Positions 44,753-53,823 of a DNA stretch of 64,000 nucleotides are shown in pieces. A program made the position numbers and the translations under genes. The DNA comes from Nocardioides lianchengensis (GTDB lineage: Bacteria > Actinomycetota > Actinomycetes > Propionibacteriales > Nocardioidaceae). Position 1 is the stretch's first letter, and each line of letters starts with the position of its first letter. The notes beneath the pieces were generated by a model. That model had not been told where the DNA came from and ran no database searches. It was given only the letters and a program-made list of their open reading frames with translations. Where the stretch lies: contig NZ_FMZM01000009.1 in NCBI RefSeq assembly GCF_900101465.1, positions 201,583 to 265,582 on the forward strand. The letters run 5' to 3'.

Positions 44753-45964
44753 TCATCGCCGCCGCTCGAACGCGCCCAGGTCGACCCGGCCGGCGACCGG
44801 GCGCCGGACCAGGCGGGTGGGGTGGCGGTACTCCCAGCGCGCCCGCCACCGCCGGGGTACGGCGGTCCCGCGGCCGAGGGCCGGCGACCCGGCCCGCAGC
44901 CGGAAGTCGTCCGCCCGGGGATTCACGAAGCCCCTCAGCCCCACTCGGCGGTTGGCCCGCGCAGACGCCCGGGCTCCGGTGACGAGCTCGCCCGGGCCGA
45001 CCAGCAGGTTGTTGCGCAGCCGCGCCCGACTGCCCGGGGCGAGGGCGACGTACGTGCCGGAGGAGCGTCGGTTGACGAAGGTGTTGTTGACGACCCAGAG
45101 GAGCCGGCTGCCGGTGAGGCCCTCGGCGCCGTACGAGACCAGGGCCGGGTTCTCCGACCGTGGGCCCTGGATGACCACGTTCCCCGCGACCAGCGACCGG
45201 CCGCCGTTCGGCAGGTCGATCGAGTAGCTGGCGGTGGCGCGGGCGTCGGTGATCCGGTTGCCGACGATGGTGGTGCGCGCGGCCCGGGACTTCAGCTCGT
45301 GACCGACCGAGGCCCCGCGCAGGTAGCTGCCGGACACGGTCAGGGAGCGGACCGCGCCGACGTACAGGTGGTGGGTGTAGCCGTCGCCGGCACCGTTGCG
45401 GAAGAACCGCGAGCGGCGTACGACGACGTCGCTGCGCGGGTCGGCGCCGGTGAGGAGACCGTTCTGGTTGTCGTGGAACCAGCTGCGGGTGAGGGTCAGC
45501 CCGGTGCCCTCCTGGCGGATGCCGGCGCCGTTGCCGTCGGGGACCCTCGCCCCGCTGAACTCGAGGCGGTCGACCCGTGTGCGGTCGCCGGCGACGACCC
45601 AGATCGCCTTGCCCTGGGCGCTCCGCCCGCCGGCCCGCAGGTGGGCCCGTCCCCCGACGCCGCGCAGGGTGAGGTCGTCCTGGGTCCAGGTCGCCACGTC
45701 GCCGGTGTAGGTGCCGGCGTCGATGAGCACCGTGTCCCCGTCCCGGGCGACGGCCGCGGCCGCGCTGGGGGTGGCCAGCCGGCGGCCCGGACCGACCCGC
45801 CACGTGCGGGGAGCCTCGGCCGACCGGTCAGCCGTCACGCCCGGGTCCGAAGGCGCCGCTGACGCCCCCGCCGGCGGCGCCATCAGCGCCCCGAGGAACA
45901 GGAGCATCGAGCCCCAGGTCACCACACCCGCCCTCGCCGTACGCACCCGCCCAGTGTGCGGCAC
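44753..45964 (-). CDS. exported right-handed beta-helix (pectate lyase-like) protein
   Basis: The 403-residue product starts GTG 45964, or at GTG 45946, neither with a strong ribosome site. The signal peptide is about 12-37. The middle has beta-helix repeats: VIDAGTYTGDVATWTQDDLTLRGVGGRAHL, VDRLEFSGARVPDGNGAGIRQEG, LTLTRSWFHDNQNGLLTG, VVVRRSRFFRNGAGDGYTHHLYVG, TIVGNRITDARATASYSIDL, LLWVVNNTFVNRRSSG. It could be a polysaccharide lyase or a cell-wall binding protein. It follows the alpha-L-rhamnosidase gene by 24 bases in the same direction, pointing to a joint role on rhamnose-rich polysaccharide such as pectin or RG-I, by inference. Confidence 0.88.
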   Translation of the reverse strand: MPHTGRVRTARAGVVTWGSMLLFLGALMAPPAGASAAPSDPGVTADRSAEAPRTWRVGPGRRLATPSAAAAVARDGDTVLIDAGTYTGDVATWTQDDLTLRGVGGRAHLRAGGRSAQGKAIWVVAGDRTRVDRLEFSGARVPDGNGAGIRQEGTGLTLTRSWFHDNQNGLLTGADPRSDVVVRRSRFFRNGAGDGYTHHLYVGAVRSLTVSGSYLRGASVGHELKSRAARTTIVGNRITDARATASYSIDLPNGGRSLVAGNVVIQGPRSENPALVSYGAEGLTGSRLLWVVNNTFVNRRSSGTYVALAPGSRARLRNNLLVGPGELVTGARASARANRRVGLRGFVNPRADDFRLRAGSPALGRGTAVPRRWRARWEYRHPTRLVRRPVAGRVDLGAFERRR

Positions 45965-45988
45965 CCCTCAGAGATCAGGGCCCGGAGG

Positions 45989-48900
45989 TCACCGGCCGCG
46001 CACCACGACCGGACCGGCCTTCGACGGCGCGACGCCCGTGCTCCCGGCGTACTGCGCCACGAGCCGGTGCTTGCCGCGGCCGCGGATGCGCACCGAGACG
46101 ACCACGGTCCGTCCGGTGGCCCGCACCGTGCGCACGACCTTCCCGTCGAGGCGCAGCCGGACGGTGCCGGACACGCTCGCGGTCGGCGAGGTGACCTGCA
46201 CCCGCACCCGCACCGGGCGGCCCGAGCGGACCGCCGTGCGGCTCACCTTCAGCGAGGTGACCGACCGCGCCCGGACGACCACGCCCGAGGTCGCCGAGGT
46301 GGCCGTGCCCGAGGGCCGACCGGCCTTCGAGGCGGTGACCCGTACGGCGAGCCGGCGCCCCACGTCCGCCGCCGCGAGCCGGTACGCCGAGCCCGTCGCC
46401 CCCGGCACCGGTCGCCCGTCGCGCAGCCACTGACGGGCGATCCGGACCCCCGCCGTGTTCCACGTGCCGTCGGTGGCCCGCAGGACCTGACCGACGGCCG
46501 TGCCGCCGGTGACCTGAGGCCGCACTAGCGCCGTGATCGCCGGGACGTCGACCAGGGTCAGCGTGATCCGGCGGACCGCCTCGGCGTTGCCGGCGAGGTC
46601 GGTCGAGGACACCTCGACCACGTGCTCACCGCCTCCGGTGACCACCGGCGCGGTGGCGTCGAGGACCTGCCACGCGCCACCGTCCACGCGGTACGACGTC
46701 GCGGCGACGCCGCTGGTGGCGTCCTCGGCCCGGATCCGCAGCACCGCCCGGTCGGAGCGGTCGGGGTCCACGTCCGCCGACACGGTGGTGCTCGGCGCGG
46801 TGGCGTCGACGCGCACGGTGACGGACCGGTCGGCCGACGCGTTGCCCGCGGCGTCCCGGGCCCGGAAGCCCACCACATGCTCGCCGTCGGCGACCACGCC
46901 CACCGGCCCGACGTACGCCGTCCAGCTGCCCGGGCCGCCGACCTCGACCACCGGAGCACCGTCCCGGTCGTCGACCGCGGTGAGCGCCACGGCGCCCGGT
47001 CCCCGCAGCCAGCCGTTCCGCCCGCGCGGCCCGGTGACGCGGGGCGCGACCAGCGGCGCCACGTCGTCGGCCCCCAGCGGGAGCACCCAGACGTCGGCGA
47101 TCGACGGGTCGTAGGCCGTGGCGTCGGTCGGGAACTCGAACTTCAGCCGCACCGAGCCGTCGGCGGTCTGCGCGAGCGCCGCCGCCGAGTCCACCACGAC
47201 CTGGTGGGCCATCCACCCCACCGAATTCTGCGTCCGGGTGATCTGGTGGCGCCCGACGAGCACGTCGTCGGCGTAGAGGTTGAACTCCTTGGTCGTCGCC
47301 TTGTCGAAGGTCTCGATCATCCGGACCACGAACGGCTGGCCCGGCTCGACGTCGAGCACGGCGGAGTACCAGGACCCCGGGTGCAGCGAGTGGGCGTAAC
47401 GCCGGGTCAGGCCGGCCTCGGAGCTGGTCCCGCTGTTCGGGGCGGCCAGCACCTCGTGGGCGGTCTCCGAGGCCTGATCGCCGAGGTCGACGTGGTCGCT
47501 GGCTCCTTCCGCGGCCGTCGGGGGCGTGGCGAGGGTGACGGCCAGGGTCCCCGAGCCACTCGCCAGCACGGCACCGTCACGGACCAGCGAGGCGGTCAGC
47601 GGGTGGTCGGTGGCGACGACGCGCCGCGGCAGGAGCAGCGGCACCCGGACCTCGACCGTCCCGCCCGCCGGGACCCGCACGGGATCGGACGGCACGGTGG
47701 CCGGCCAGCCCGCCGGAGCGGTGAGCTCGACCTGGCCGTCGACCGCGGCGGTGCCGGTGCTGCGCACCGTCACCGTGGCGGTCGCGGTGCGCCCGGTGAC
47801 CTCGGTGGTCACCGACGTCACCTCGACGCCGGAGGTCACCAGCACCCAAGGTCCGGACTCGGTCAGCTGCAGGCGGTCACCGCCGGTGGCGAAGCCGACC
47901 GTCGCGGTGACGTCGTGGGCACCGGGCCGGGCGTCCTCCGGGACCTGGGTCGTGAAGGGCACCTGGACCGACGCGCCGGCCGGCACGGTCGCGGGCAGGG
48001 CCCCGACCGTCACCGGCCAGGAGCCGACCGCGACGTCGACCGACAGCTCGCTCACGGCCGCCGTCCCGGTGTTCGTCACGGTGACCGCGCCGCTCGCCTC
48101 GGTGCCCGGGAGCACCGCCTCGGCGAGCGGGGGTACGGCGACCGCGACGCCCGCCCGGTCGGACGCGGCCCGCTCGAGGGCGGCCACCACCCGGTCGAGC
48201 CGCTCCACGAGGTCGGTGCGGACCGCGGGGTCGATCGAGCCCGAGCCCGCCGTACCGGAGCGCAGGGAGCGGGCCGCCGCGAGGGCGTCCCGCAGCCCGG
48301 CGTCGATCGCGGTCTGCTCGCCGGCGATGGTCGCCGCGACCGTGTCGTCGACGTCGTCCCCAATGGCGTCGAGCCCGGTCGTGAGGCGCTCGCGGTCCGC
48401 GGTCGCGAGGTCGCCGGCCTCGGCGTGCCCGGCCACGGCGGACCGGGTCGCGTCGAGCAGCTCGGTCACCCGGCCCAGCGCCGCGAGGTCCGAGCGGACC
48501 CGGAGCTCGTAGCGGCCCGAGCCCGTGGTCAGGCTCAGCACGCCGTCGGCGTGGCTCCACTCGCGGACCCCGTCGGCGGTGACGGCCGGGCCGTCGCCCT
48601 CGACGACGGCGGTGGCGTTCGGCGCCGGCACCCGGAGGTGGCCGGTCGAGCCGACCGGCACGTCGACCTCCAGGACCAGGTCGCCGGTGCCGTCGTCGGC
48701 CCGGCGCCAGTCGGACGTGACCGGGCCGAACGGGGTGTCGAGCGTGGCCCGCGCCCAGTCCATCTCGCCGGTCACGGCCGGGGCGACCGTGACGTCGCGG
48801 TAGCCGGTCTCCACCGAGGAGCGGATGCCCGCGACGTCGGTGAAGAACCAGTCGTCGACGGTGCCGAGGAAGTAGTGGCCGAGCGAGCGGGCGTCGGTGG

Positions 48901-51900
48901 CCCAGTGCTCCCACATGCTGGTCGCGCCCTGCTCGAGCTTGTAGCCCCAGCTCGGGTACGTCGTCTGGACCGCGAGCTCGTGGGCCAGACCGGCGTACCC
49001 GTGCGCGGTGAGCACGGGCAGCAGGTACTTGGTCCCCAGCACGCCGGTGTTGAGGTGGGTGCCCTTCGCCCGCACGTCCGCCGCGATGCTGTCGACGACC
49101 CGCTGGGTCGTCGCCGCGTCGGGCGTGAGCCCGAACGCCACGGCCAGCACGTTGTGGGTCTGGCGGTAGCCGCGGTCGCCGGAGCCGCGGTAGTGACCGC
49201 CGTCCGGGGCCAGGAACGTCCGGTTGAAGGCCGCCTTCACGGTCGCCGCGTTCGCGGCGAACTGCTCCGCGTCGGCGTCCTTCCCGAGGTGGCGCGCGGA
49301 GCGCTCCATCGTCTGCAGCATCAGGTAGAGGTACGCCGTCCCGGAGACGCGGGTGTCCTCGGGCGCGTTGCCGCCGGCCGGGCTGGCCTCGGGACTGACC
49401 CAGTCCCCCAGCCGGTTGTCGGTGACCAGGCCGTCGGCGCTGCGGCCGAACTCGAGGTCGACGTACGTCTGGAGGTTGGCGTAGAGGCTGCGCAGAGTGC
49501 GGTCGTCGCCGCCCTGCTGGTAGAGCCCCCACGGGATCTGCACGTAGGCCGAGTGCCACGGCGGCGCAACGCCCCACTGGCCCCAGCCCGCCGAGCTGGG
49601 GGCGATCACCATCGGTGCGCCCTCGGCGTCCCGGGTCTCGTCGAGGTCCCGCATCCACTTCGCGAACAGCTCGTGGAGGTCGAGGTTGTACATGAACATG
49701 TCGAAGCCGACCGCGGCGTCGCCCGTCCACCCGTTCTTCTCGAACATCGGGGTGTCGGTCGGGATGCCGTGGATGTTGTTGAGGAGCGTGTCCACGACCG
49801 CCTCGTGCGTGCCGTTCATGACCGCGTCCGAGCTCTCGAACGAGCCGGTGCGCTCCGCGTCGGTGTGCACGGCCTTCGCCGTGAAGGCGCTCAACGGCGG
49901 CGGCTGGTCGCCCGGCCAGCCGGTGACCTGGACGTACTGGAAGCCCTTGTAGCTGAAGTGCGGCTCCCAGCTCTCGGGCGCCCCCGTGCCGGCCAGCACG
50001 AAGCGGTCGGTCTGGAACCCCGAGGCGAAGCCACCGTTGTTGTCGACGTTCACCAGACCGGACGCGCGCAGCTTCTCGCCGTACTGGTAGCGGATCGTGG
50101 TGCCCGCGGGGCCCTGCGCGGTGATCCGGACGTTGCCGGCGAGCACACGCGGGAACTTCACGACGTAGGTGCCGTCCTGCGGCTCGGTGATCGCGACCGC
50201 GGGCAGGCTCTCGGTGACCCGGATCGGCTGCTGGCGCATGTTCACCAGCTCGCCCTTCGGACCCGCGACCTCGGCGGCGGGGGCCCAACCGGCGTCGTCG
50301 AAGCCGGCGGTGTCGAAGCCCGGCAGCTCGTACGACGCGTCGTAGGTCTCGCCGCCGTAGAGGTCGTCGAAGCGGGTCGGGCCGTCGTGGCGGGTCCAGG
50401 ACCCGTCGGTGACGACCCGCTCCTCGCGTCCGTCGGCGTACTCGATCTCCAGCACGGCGCGCGCGACCGGCTCGTCGTGCCACGGCGGGCTGTTCCAGTT
50501 CCAGACGTTGCCGCCGGTCATGCCGTAGAAGCCGCGGCCGAGCTCCAGGCCGAGCGCGTTGGCGCCGCCGTCGAGCTGGTCGGTGACGTCGGTGGCGACG
50601 TACTGGACGGTGTCGTCGTAGTCGGTGAACCCCGGCGAGAGGACGTCGGCGCTGATCGGCTCACCGTTGAGCGAGACGTCGGCGTAGCCGCCGGCCGCGA
50701 CATAGACGGTCGCGTTCGCGACGTCACCGTCGACCGCGAAGTCCTTGCGCAGCAGCGGGGCGGGCCGCACCGGCGCCTGCGGGTCCTTGACGCCACGGTT
50801 CCACGGCGCCGAGCCGTACGCCGCCTGCACGACGGCCGCTCCCCAGCCGCTGTCGTCGAGCGTCGGGGCGGACCAGTCGGCCGGGATCTGCTTGGTGGCC
50901 CGCCAGGTCGCGTCGGACGTGACCACCTCGCTTCCGCCGTCGGCGTAGCGGATCCGGATCTTGGCGATCAGGCCCGCGGGCGAGTCGGGACCGTTGGTGG
51001 TGCGCACGGCGAGGACGTTGCGGGCGGGCTCGAGGTCGACCTCGTAGCGGCGGGACTGCTGCCACTCGTTGACGGCGCCCTCGGTGCGACCGATCCGCCG
51101 GCCGTTGACGACCAAGTCGAAGGAGTCGTCCGCGGTCATCACGACCTCGGCCGAGACGGCCTCGCGTCCGCCGGGCGTGACGAGCGTCCTGCGGAACGCG
51201 CGGTCCTCGGCCGGGGCGACGGGCGTGGTGGACTCGGGGGTCCAGATCCAGCTCGCCCCGTCGACGGTCAGCGCCTCAGCGCCGGTCGGGACGGCGGGCA
51301 CGGTGACCCGGTCGCCGTAGACCCAGCCGCGGTAGAGCGCCTCGGCCCGCGCGGGCTCCCAGCCGCTGTCGTCGTACCCGACGGTGGCCCAGCCCTGGGG
51401 CCGCGGGGCGCTGCCGATCGGCTCGGCGAGGAACGACCCGTCGCTGACGACGTCCTCGGAGGTGCCGTCGGTGAAGCCGATCCGCACGCGGGCCAGCACG
51501 CCGCCGTACTGCGCGGTGCCGGGGGTGTCCAGCGCGACGGCGAGCACGTTGTCGCCGGCGCCGACGGACAGGTTGACCGCCCGTGCCTGCTGCCACTCGT
51601 TGTTCGCGCCCGTGTTGCGGGCGACCTCGGCACCGTTCCAGAACGCGGTGAAGACCTGGTCGCCGGTGACGGCCAGCTGCGCCCAGGCCACCTCCTTGCC
51701 CGCCGGGACGGAGACCTTCCGGCGGAAGAGGGTGGTCGGGATCGGGTTCGAGGGCGACGGCGCGCCGATGTCCGGCACGATCCAGGAGGCCGTGTCGAAG
51801 TTCAGGCCGGTGTCGGGCGCCGTGGTCCGCGGCACGCTCACCTGCGCGCCCCACGGGCCCGAGCCGTACGTCGCCCGCGCGGCCGCCGGCACCCATCCGG

Positions 51901-52837
51901 TGGTGGGCGCGCCGGCGAGCTGCCAGCCTGTGGTGGCGGTCCGCGAGGACAGCCAGTCGGCGTCGGTCACGACCTCCTGGGTGGTGCCGTCGGCATAGCG
52001 GACGACGAGCTTGCCGACCACCGCGCCGTAGGCCTTCGCGGTGTTGTCGAGCCGCACCGCGAGCACGTTCGGACCGGGCTTCGGGAAGACCCGGACGCGG
52101 GCGGCGCTCTTCCATCGGTCGTCGACGGACGCGCCGCTCGCGACCTGGGCGCCGTTGAGGAAGGCGGAGAAGCCGCGGTCGCCGGTCATGACCAGCTCGG
52201 CCCCGGCGACGGTGCGCCCCGGGTCGACGGTGAACGTCTGGCGGAAGTAGCCGGGGGGCGTGTTGCCGCCCTGGTAGGGCGGGTGGATCCAGGACGCACC
52301 GGCGAGGTCGACCCCGCTGACGTCCTGGACGCGGTCGTTGCCGATCCAGGCGCTGTCGCCCCAGTCGCCCTCGTCGAGCAGGCCGGTGCGGAAGCGCGAG
52401 GCGGCCCGGGCGGTCCCGGCCGTGGTCACCACCTCGACGTCCCAGACGTAGCCCGTGGTGGGTTCGAGGTCCGGCCCGTCGTACGACGTGCCCTCGGAGG
52501 TGGTCGAGGCGACGACCTGGCTGTCCCACACGAGCTCGCCGTCGAGTCCCTCCGCCTCGGTCGCGACGCGCAGCCGGTAGGACTCCTGCCGGACGTCGCG
52601 GGCGTCGGAGTCGATGACCCACGAGAAGCGGGGCGCGGCGACGTCGATGCCGAGGGGCGTCGCCTTCTTCTCGACCTCCAGGTGGGCGAGCGTCGGCGCG
52701 TCCGCGGCGAGCACCACCGGACCGGCGACGGCTGTCGCGCCCGGGCTGGGCAGACCGGCGGCGAGGCCACCGGTGAGGGCCAGGGTCGTCACGACCGCCG
52801 CTGCCGATCGCCGTCCACCACGAAGTACTCGGGACAC
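45989..52837 (-). CDS. giant exported alpha-L-rhamnosidase (GH78), multidomain
   Basis: From GTG 52837 (GGAGAG close upstream) the product has 2282 residues. Order: signal peptide (about 1-45), Ig-like domain, three tandem sandwich domains each starting near a W(I)xP motif (about 165-710; TTGxR...NGAxVxR...NVLAVxLD blocks), then GH78 core. Catalytic acidic residues are seen as Glu1033 (MFEKNGWTGDA; Asp1040 near) and Glu1310 (MWEHWATDA). After about residue 1480 come NEW3/CARDB-like domains (about 1560-1830), a NPCBM-like domain, OmpL47/Ig-like repeats and a final Ig-like domain. Known GH78 enzymes cut terminal alpha-L-rhamnose. Typical GH78 proteins are 900-1100 residues, so this one is roughly doubled by binding domains. 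Confidence 0.88.
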   Translation of the reverse strand: MSRVLRGGRRSAAAVVTTLALTGGLAAGLPSPGATAVAGPVVLAADAPTLAHLEVEKKATPLGIDVAAPRFSWVIDSDARDVRQESYRLRVATEAEGLDGELVWDSQVVASTTSEGTSYDGPDLEPTTGYVWDVEVVTTAGTARAASRFRTGLLDEGDWGDSAWIGNDRVQDVSGVDLAGASWIHPPYQGGNTPPGYFRQTFTVDPGRTVAGAELVMTGDRGFSAFLNGAQVASGASVDDRWKSAARVRVFPKPGPNVLAVRLDNTAKAYGAVVGKLVVRYADGTTQEVVTDADWLSSRTATTGWQLAGAPTTGWVPAAARATYGSGPWGAQVSVPRTTAPDTGLNFDTASWIVPDIGAPSPSNPIPTTLFRRKVSVPAGKEVAWAQLAVTGDQVFTAFWNGAEVARNTGANNEWQQARAVNLSVGAGDNVLAVALDTPGTAQYGGVLARVRIGFTDGTSEDVVSDGSFLAEPIGSAPRPQGWATVGYDDSGWEPARAEALYRGWVYGDRVTVPAVPTGAEALTVDGASWIWTPESTTPVAPAEDRAFRRTLVTPGGREAVSAEVVMTADDSFDLVVNGRRIGRTEGAVNEWQQSRRYEVDLEPARNVLAVRTTNGPDSPAGLIAKIRIRYADGGSEVVTSDATWRATKQIPADWSAPTLDDSGWGAAVVQAAYGSAPWNRGVKDPQAPVRPAPLLRKDFAVDGDVANATVYVAAGGYADVSLNGEPISADVLSPGFTDYDDTVQYVATDVTDQLDGGANALGLELGRGFYGMTGGNVWNWNSPPWHDEPVARAVLEIEYADGREERVVTDGSWTRHDGPTRFDDLYGGETYDASYELPGFDTAGFDDAGWAPAAEVAGPKGELVNMRQQPIRVTESLPAVAITEPQDGTYVVKFPRVLAGNVRITAQGPAGTTIRYQYGEKLRASGLVNVDNNGGFASGFQTDRFVLAGTGAPESWEPHFSYKGFQYVQVTGWPGDQPPPLSAFTAKAVHTDAERTGSFESSDAVMNGTHEAVVDTLLNNIHGIPTDTPMFEKNGWTGDAAVGFDMFMYNLDLHELFAKWMRDLDETRDAEGAPMVIAPSSAGWGQWGVAPPWHSAYVQIPWGLYQQGGDDRTLRSLYANLQTYVDLEFGRSADGLVTDNRLGDWVSPEASPAGGNAPEDTRVSGTAYLYLMLQTMERSARHLGKDADAEQFAANAATVKAAFNRTFLAPDGGHYRGSGDRGYRQTHNVLAVAFGLTPDAATTQRVVDSIAADVRAKGTHLNTGVLGTKYLLPVLTAHGYAGLAHELAVQTTYPSWGYKLEQGATSMWEHWATDARSLGHYFLGTVDDWFFTDVAGIRSSVETGYRDVTVAPAVTGEMDWARATLDTPFGPVTSDWRRADDGTGDLVLEVDVPVGSTGHLRVPAPNATAVVEGDGPAVTADGVREWSHADGVLSLTTGSGRYELRVRSDLAALGRVTELLDATRSAVAGHAEAGDLATADRERLTTGLDAIGDDVDDTVAATIAGEQTAIDAGLRDALAAARSLRSGTAGSGSIDPAVRTDLVERLDRVVAALERAASDRAGVAVAVPPLAEAVLPGTEASGAVTVTNTGTAAVSELSVDVAVGSWPVTVGALPATVPAGASVQVPFTTQVPEDARPGAHDVTATVGFATGGDRLQLTESGPWVLVTSGVEVTSVTTEVTGRTATATVTVRSTGTAAVDGQVELTAPAGWPATVPSDPVRVPAGGTVEVRVPLLLPRRVVATDHPLTASLVRDGAVLASGSGTLAVTLATPPTAAEGASDHVDLGDQASETAHEVLAAPNSGTSSEAGLTRRYAHSLHPGSWYSAVLDVEPGQPFVVRMIETFDKATTKEFNLYADDVLVGRHQITRTQNSVGWMAHQVVVDSAAALAQTADGSVRLKFEFPTDATAYDPSIADVWVLPLGADDVAPLVAPRVTGPRGRNGWLRGPGAVALTAVDDRDGAPVVEVGGPGSWTAYVGPVGVVADGEHVVGFRARDAAGNASADRSVTVRVDATAPSTTVSADVDPDRSDRAVLRIRAEDATSGVAATSYRVDGGAWQVLDATAPVVTGGGEHVVEVSSTDLAGNAEAVRRITLTLVDVPAITALVRPQVTGGTAVGQVLRATDGTWNTAGVRIARQWLRDGRPVPGATGSAYRLAAADVGRRLAVRVTASKAGRPSGTATSATSGVVVRARSVTSLKVSRTAVRSGRPVRVRVQVTSPTASVSGTVRLRLDGKVVRTVRATGRTVVVSVRIRGRGKHRLVAQYAGSTGVAPSKAGPVVVRGR

Positions 52838-53146
52838 GTTCTCTCCGTTCGCCTGACCGGGCGTCCGACTCAGCGGACGCCGCATGGTGACGACCGTCAC
52901 GCACGCCGGTGAACCGTTTCATAGCTCAGGCCCTGGTGGCTAGGGATTCCTCTCAGGTCGACGGAATGCCGTCACGATGACCAACTGCGGGTCACGCCCC
53001 CCGGGACAGTGAATCGTTGCAAGACGCGGCGCCCACCCCGTCCGGGTGGGCATTCCCAGCGGCCACTGCAGGCCCGGACAGCCTCACCACAGGATCGGCG
53101 GCCACCGTCGGGCGGGAACAGTCACCACTCAACGAGGAGCAGGAAC
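52838..53146. other. divergent regulatory region between the rhamnosidase and an exported protein
   Basis: Holds TGAACCGTTTCA (52910-52921, a LacI-type pseudopalindrome with central CG) about 73 bases from the rhamnosidase start. A hairpin GCCCACCC-CGTCC-GGGTGGGC lies at 53031-53051. GAGGAGCAGGAAC precedes the ATG at 53147. Nothing else is supported here. Confidence 0.55.
52910..52921. promoter_or_regulatory. candidate LacI-family operator upstream of the rhamnosidase gene
   Basis: TGAACCGTTTCA matches the TGAAnCGnTTCA pattern of LacI-family carbohydrate repressors on five of six pairs. It lies where a repressor of the rhamnosidase/beta-helix operon would bind. No LacI-family gene is in the window. 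Confidence 0.45.
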
Positions 53147-53764
53147 ATGGACCGATCGACACTCACCCGGATCGGCGCCGCCGGCGCCGTCGCAGGACTG
53201 GGCCTGGCCGTCGGCGGCGTCGCGCTGGCGTCCGCCGAGACCACCGCCCCCTCCGGAACCACGAGCAGCGCGCACCCGGGCGGTCCGCGCGGGGACCGCG
53301 ACCAGGACGCCGAGGTCCTGGCCTCCGAGCTCGGTCTGGAGGAGTCCGTCGTCGAGGAGGCGCTGACCGCGGTCCGCGACGAGCTGCGGCCCGAGAGGTC
53401 GACCGACGCCGACACGGAGACGAAGCCCACGCCACCGACCGAGGAGGAGCGCGCCGAGCACCAGGCCGCCCTGGTCACCGCGCTCGCCGAGAAGCTGGAC
53501 GTCTCCGAGGCCAAGGTGGAGGCGGCGTACGCCGTCATCGAGGAGAAGCGGGAGGCCGAGCGCACCGAGCGCCAGGCCGAGTCCCGCGCCGACCTGGTCA
53601 CCCGCCTCGACGAGGCGGTCACGGCCGGCACCCTGACCGAGGCCGACAAGGCCTCGGTCCTGAAAGCGTACGACGCCGACCTGCTCGGTGGTCCCGGTGG
53701 TCCCGGTGGTCACGGCGGCCCGGGTGGCGGCGGTCGGCCGTCCTCGGACGCCGCCGCCGAGTAG
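53147..53764 (+). CDS. exported acidic coiled protein with Gly-rich tail
   Basis: Start ATG 53147 has GAGGAG seven bases upstream. The 205-residue product has a signal peptide (about 1-30, RIGAAGAVAGLGLAVGGVALASA). The mature part is charged and helical, with SPOR/EF-type ELGLEESVVEEALTAVRDEL and KLDVSEAKVEAAYAVIEEKREAERTER blocks repeating, then a GGPGGPGGHGGPGGGGRP tail. Similar proteins are found in many actinobacteria as copies rich in 'clay-like' ELGxxxxxVxxAL motifs. Function unknown. Confidence 0.75.
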   Translation: MDRSTLTRIGAAGAVAGLGLAVGGVALASAETTAPSGTTSSAHPGGPRGDRDQDAEVLASELGLEESVVEEALTAVRDELRPERSTDADTETKPTPPTEEERAEHQAALVTALAEKLDVSEAKVEAAYAVIEEKREAERTERQAESRADLVTRLDEAVTAGTLTEADKASVLKAYDADLLGGPGGPGGHGGPGGGGRPSSDAAAE

Positions 53765-53823
53765 GACCGGCACGAACCGGCCGCCGTCCCCGGCTCGGGG
53801 TCGGGGTCGGCGGCCCTCGTCCG

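Noticed and set aside
46622..52912. Plus-strand frame of about 2096 codons across the rhamnosidase gene
   Set aside because: Antisense shadow of a recognisable GH78 protein; Arg/Gly/His-rich, without domains.
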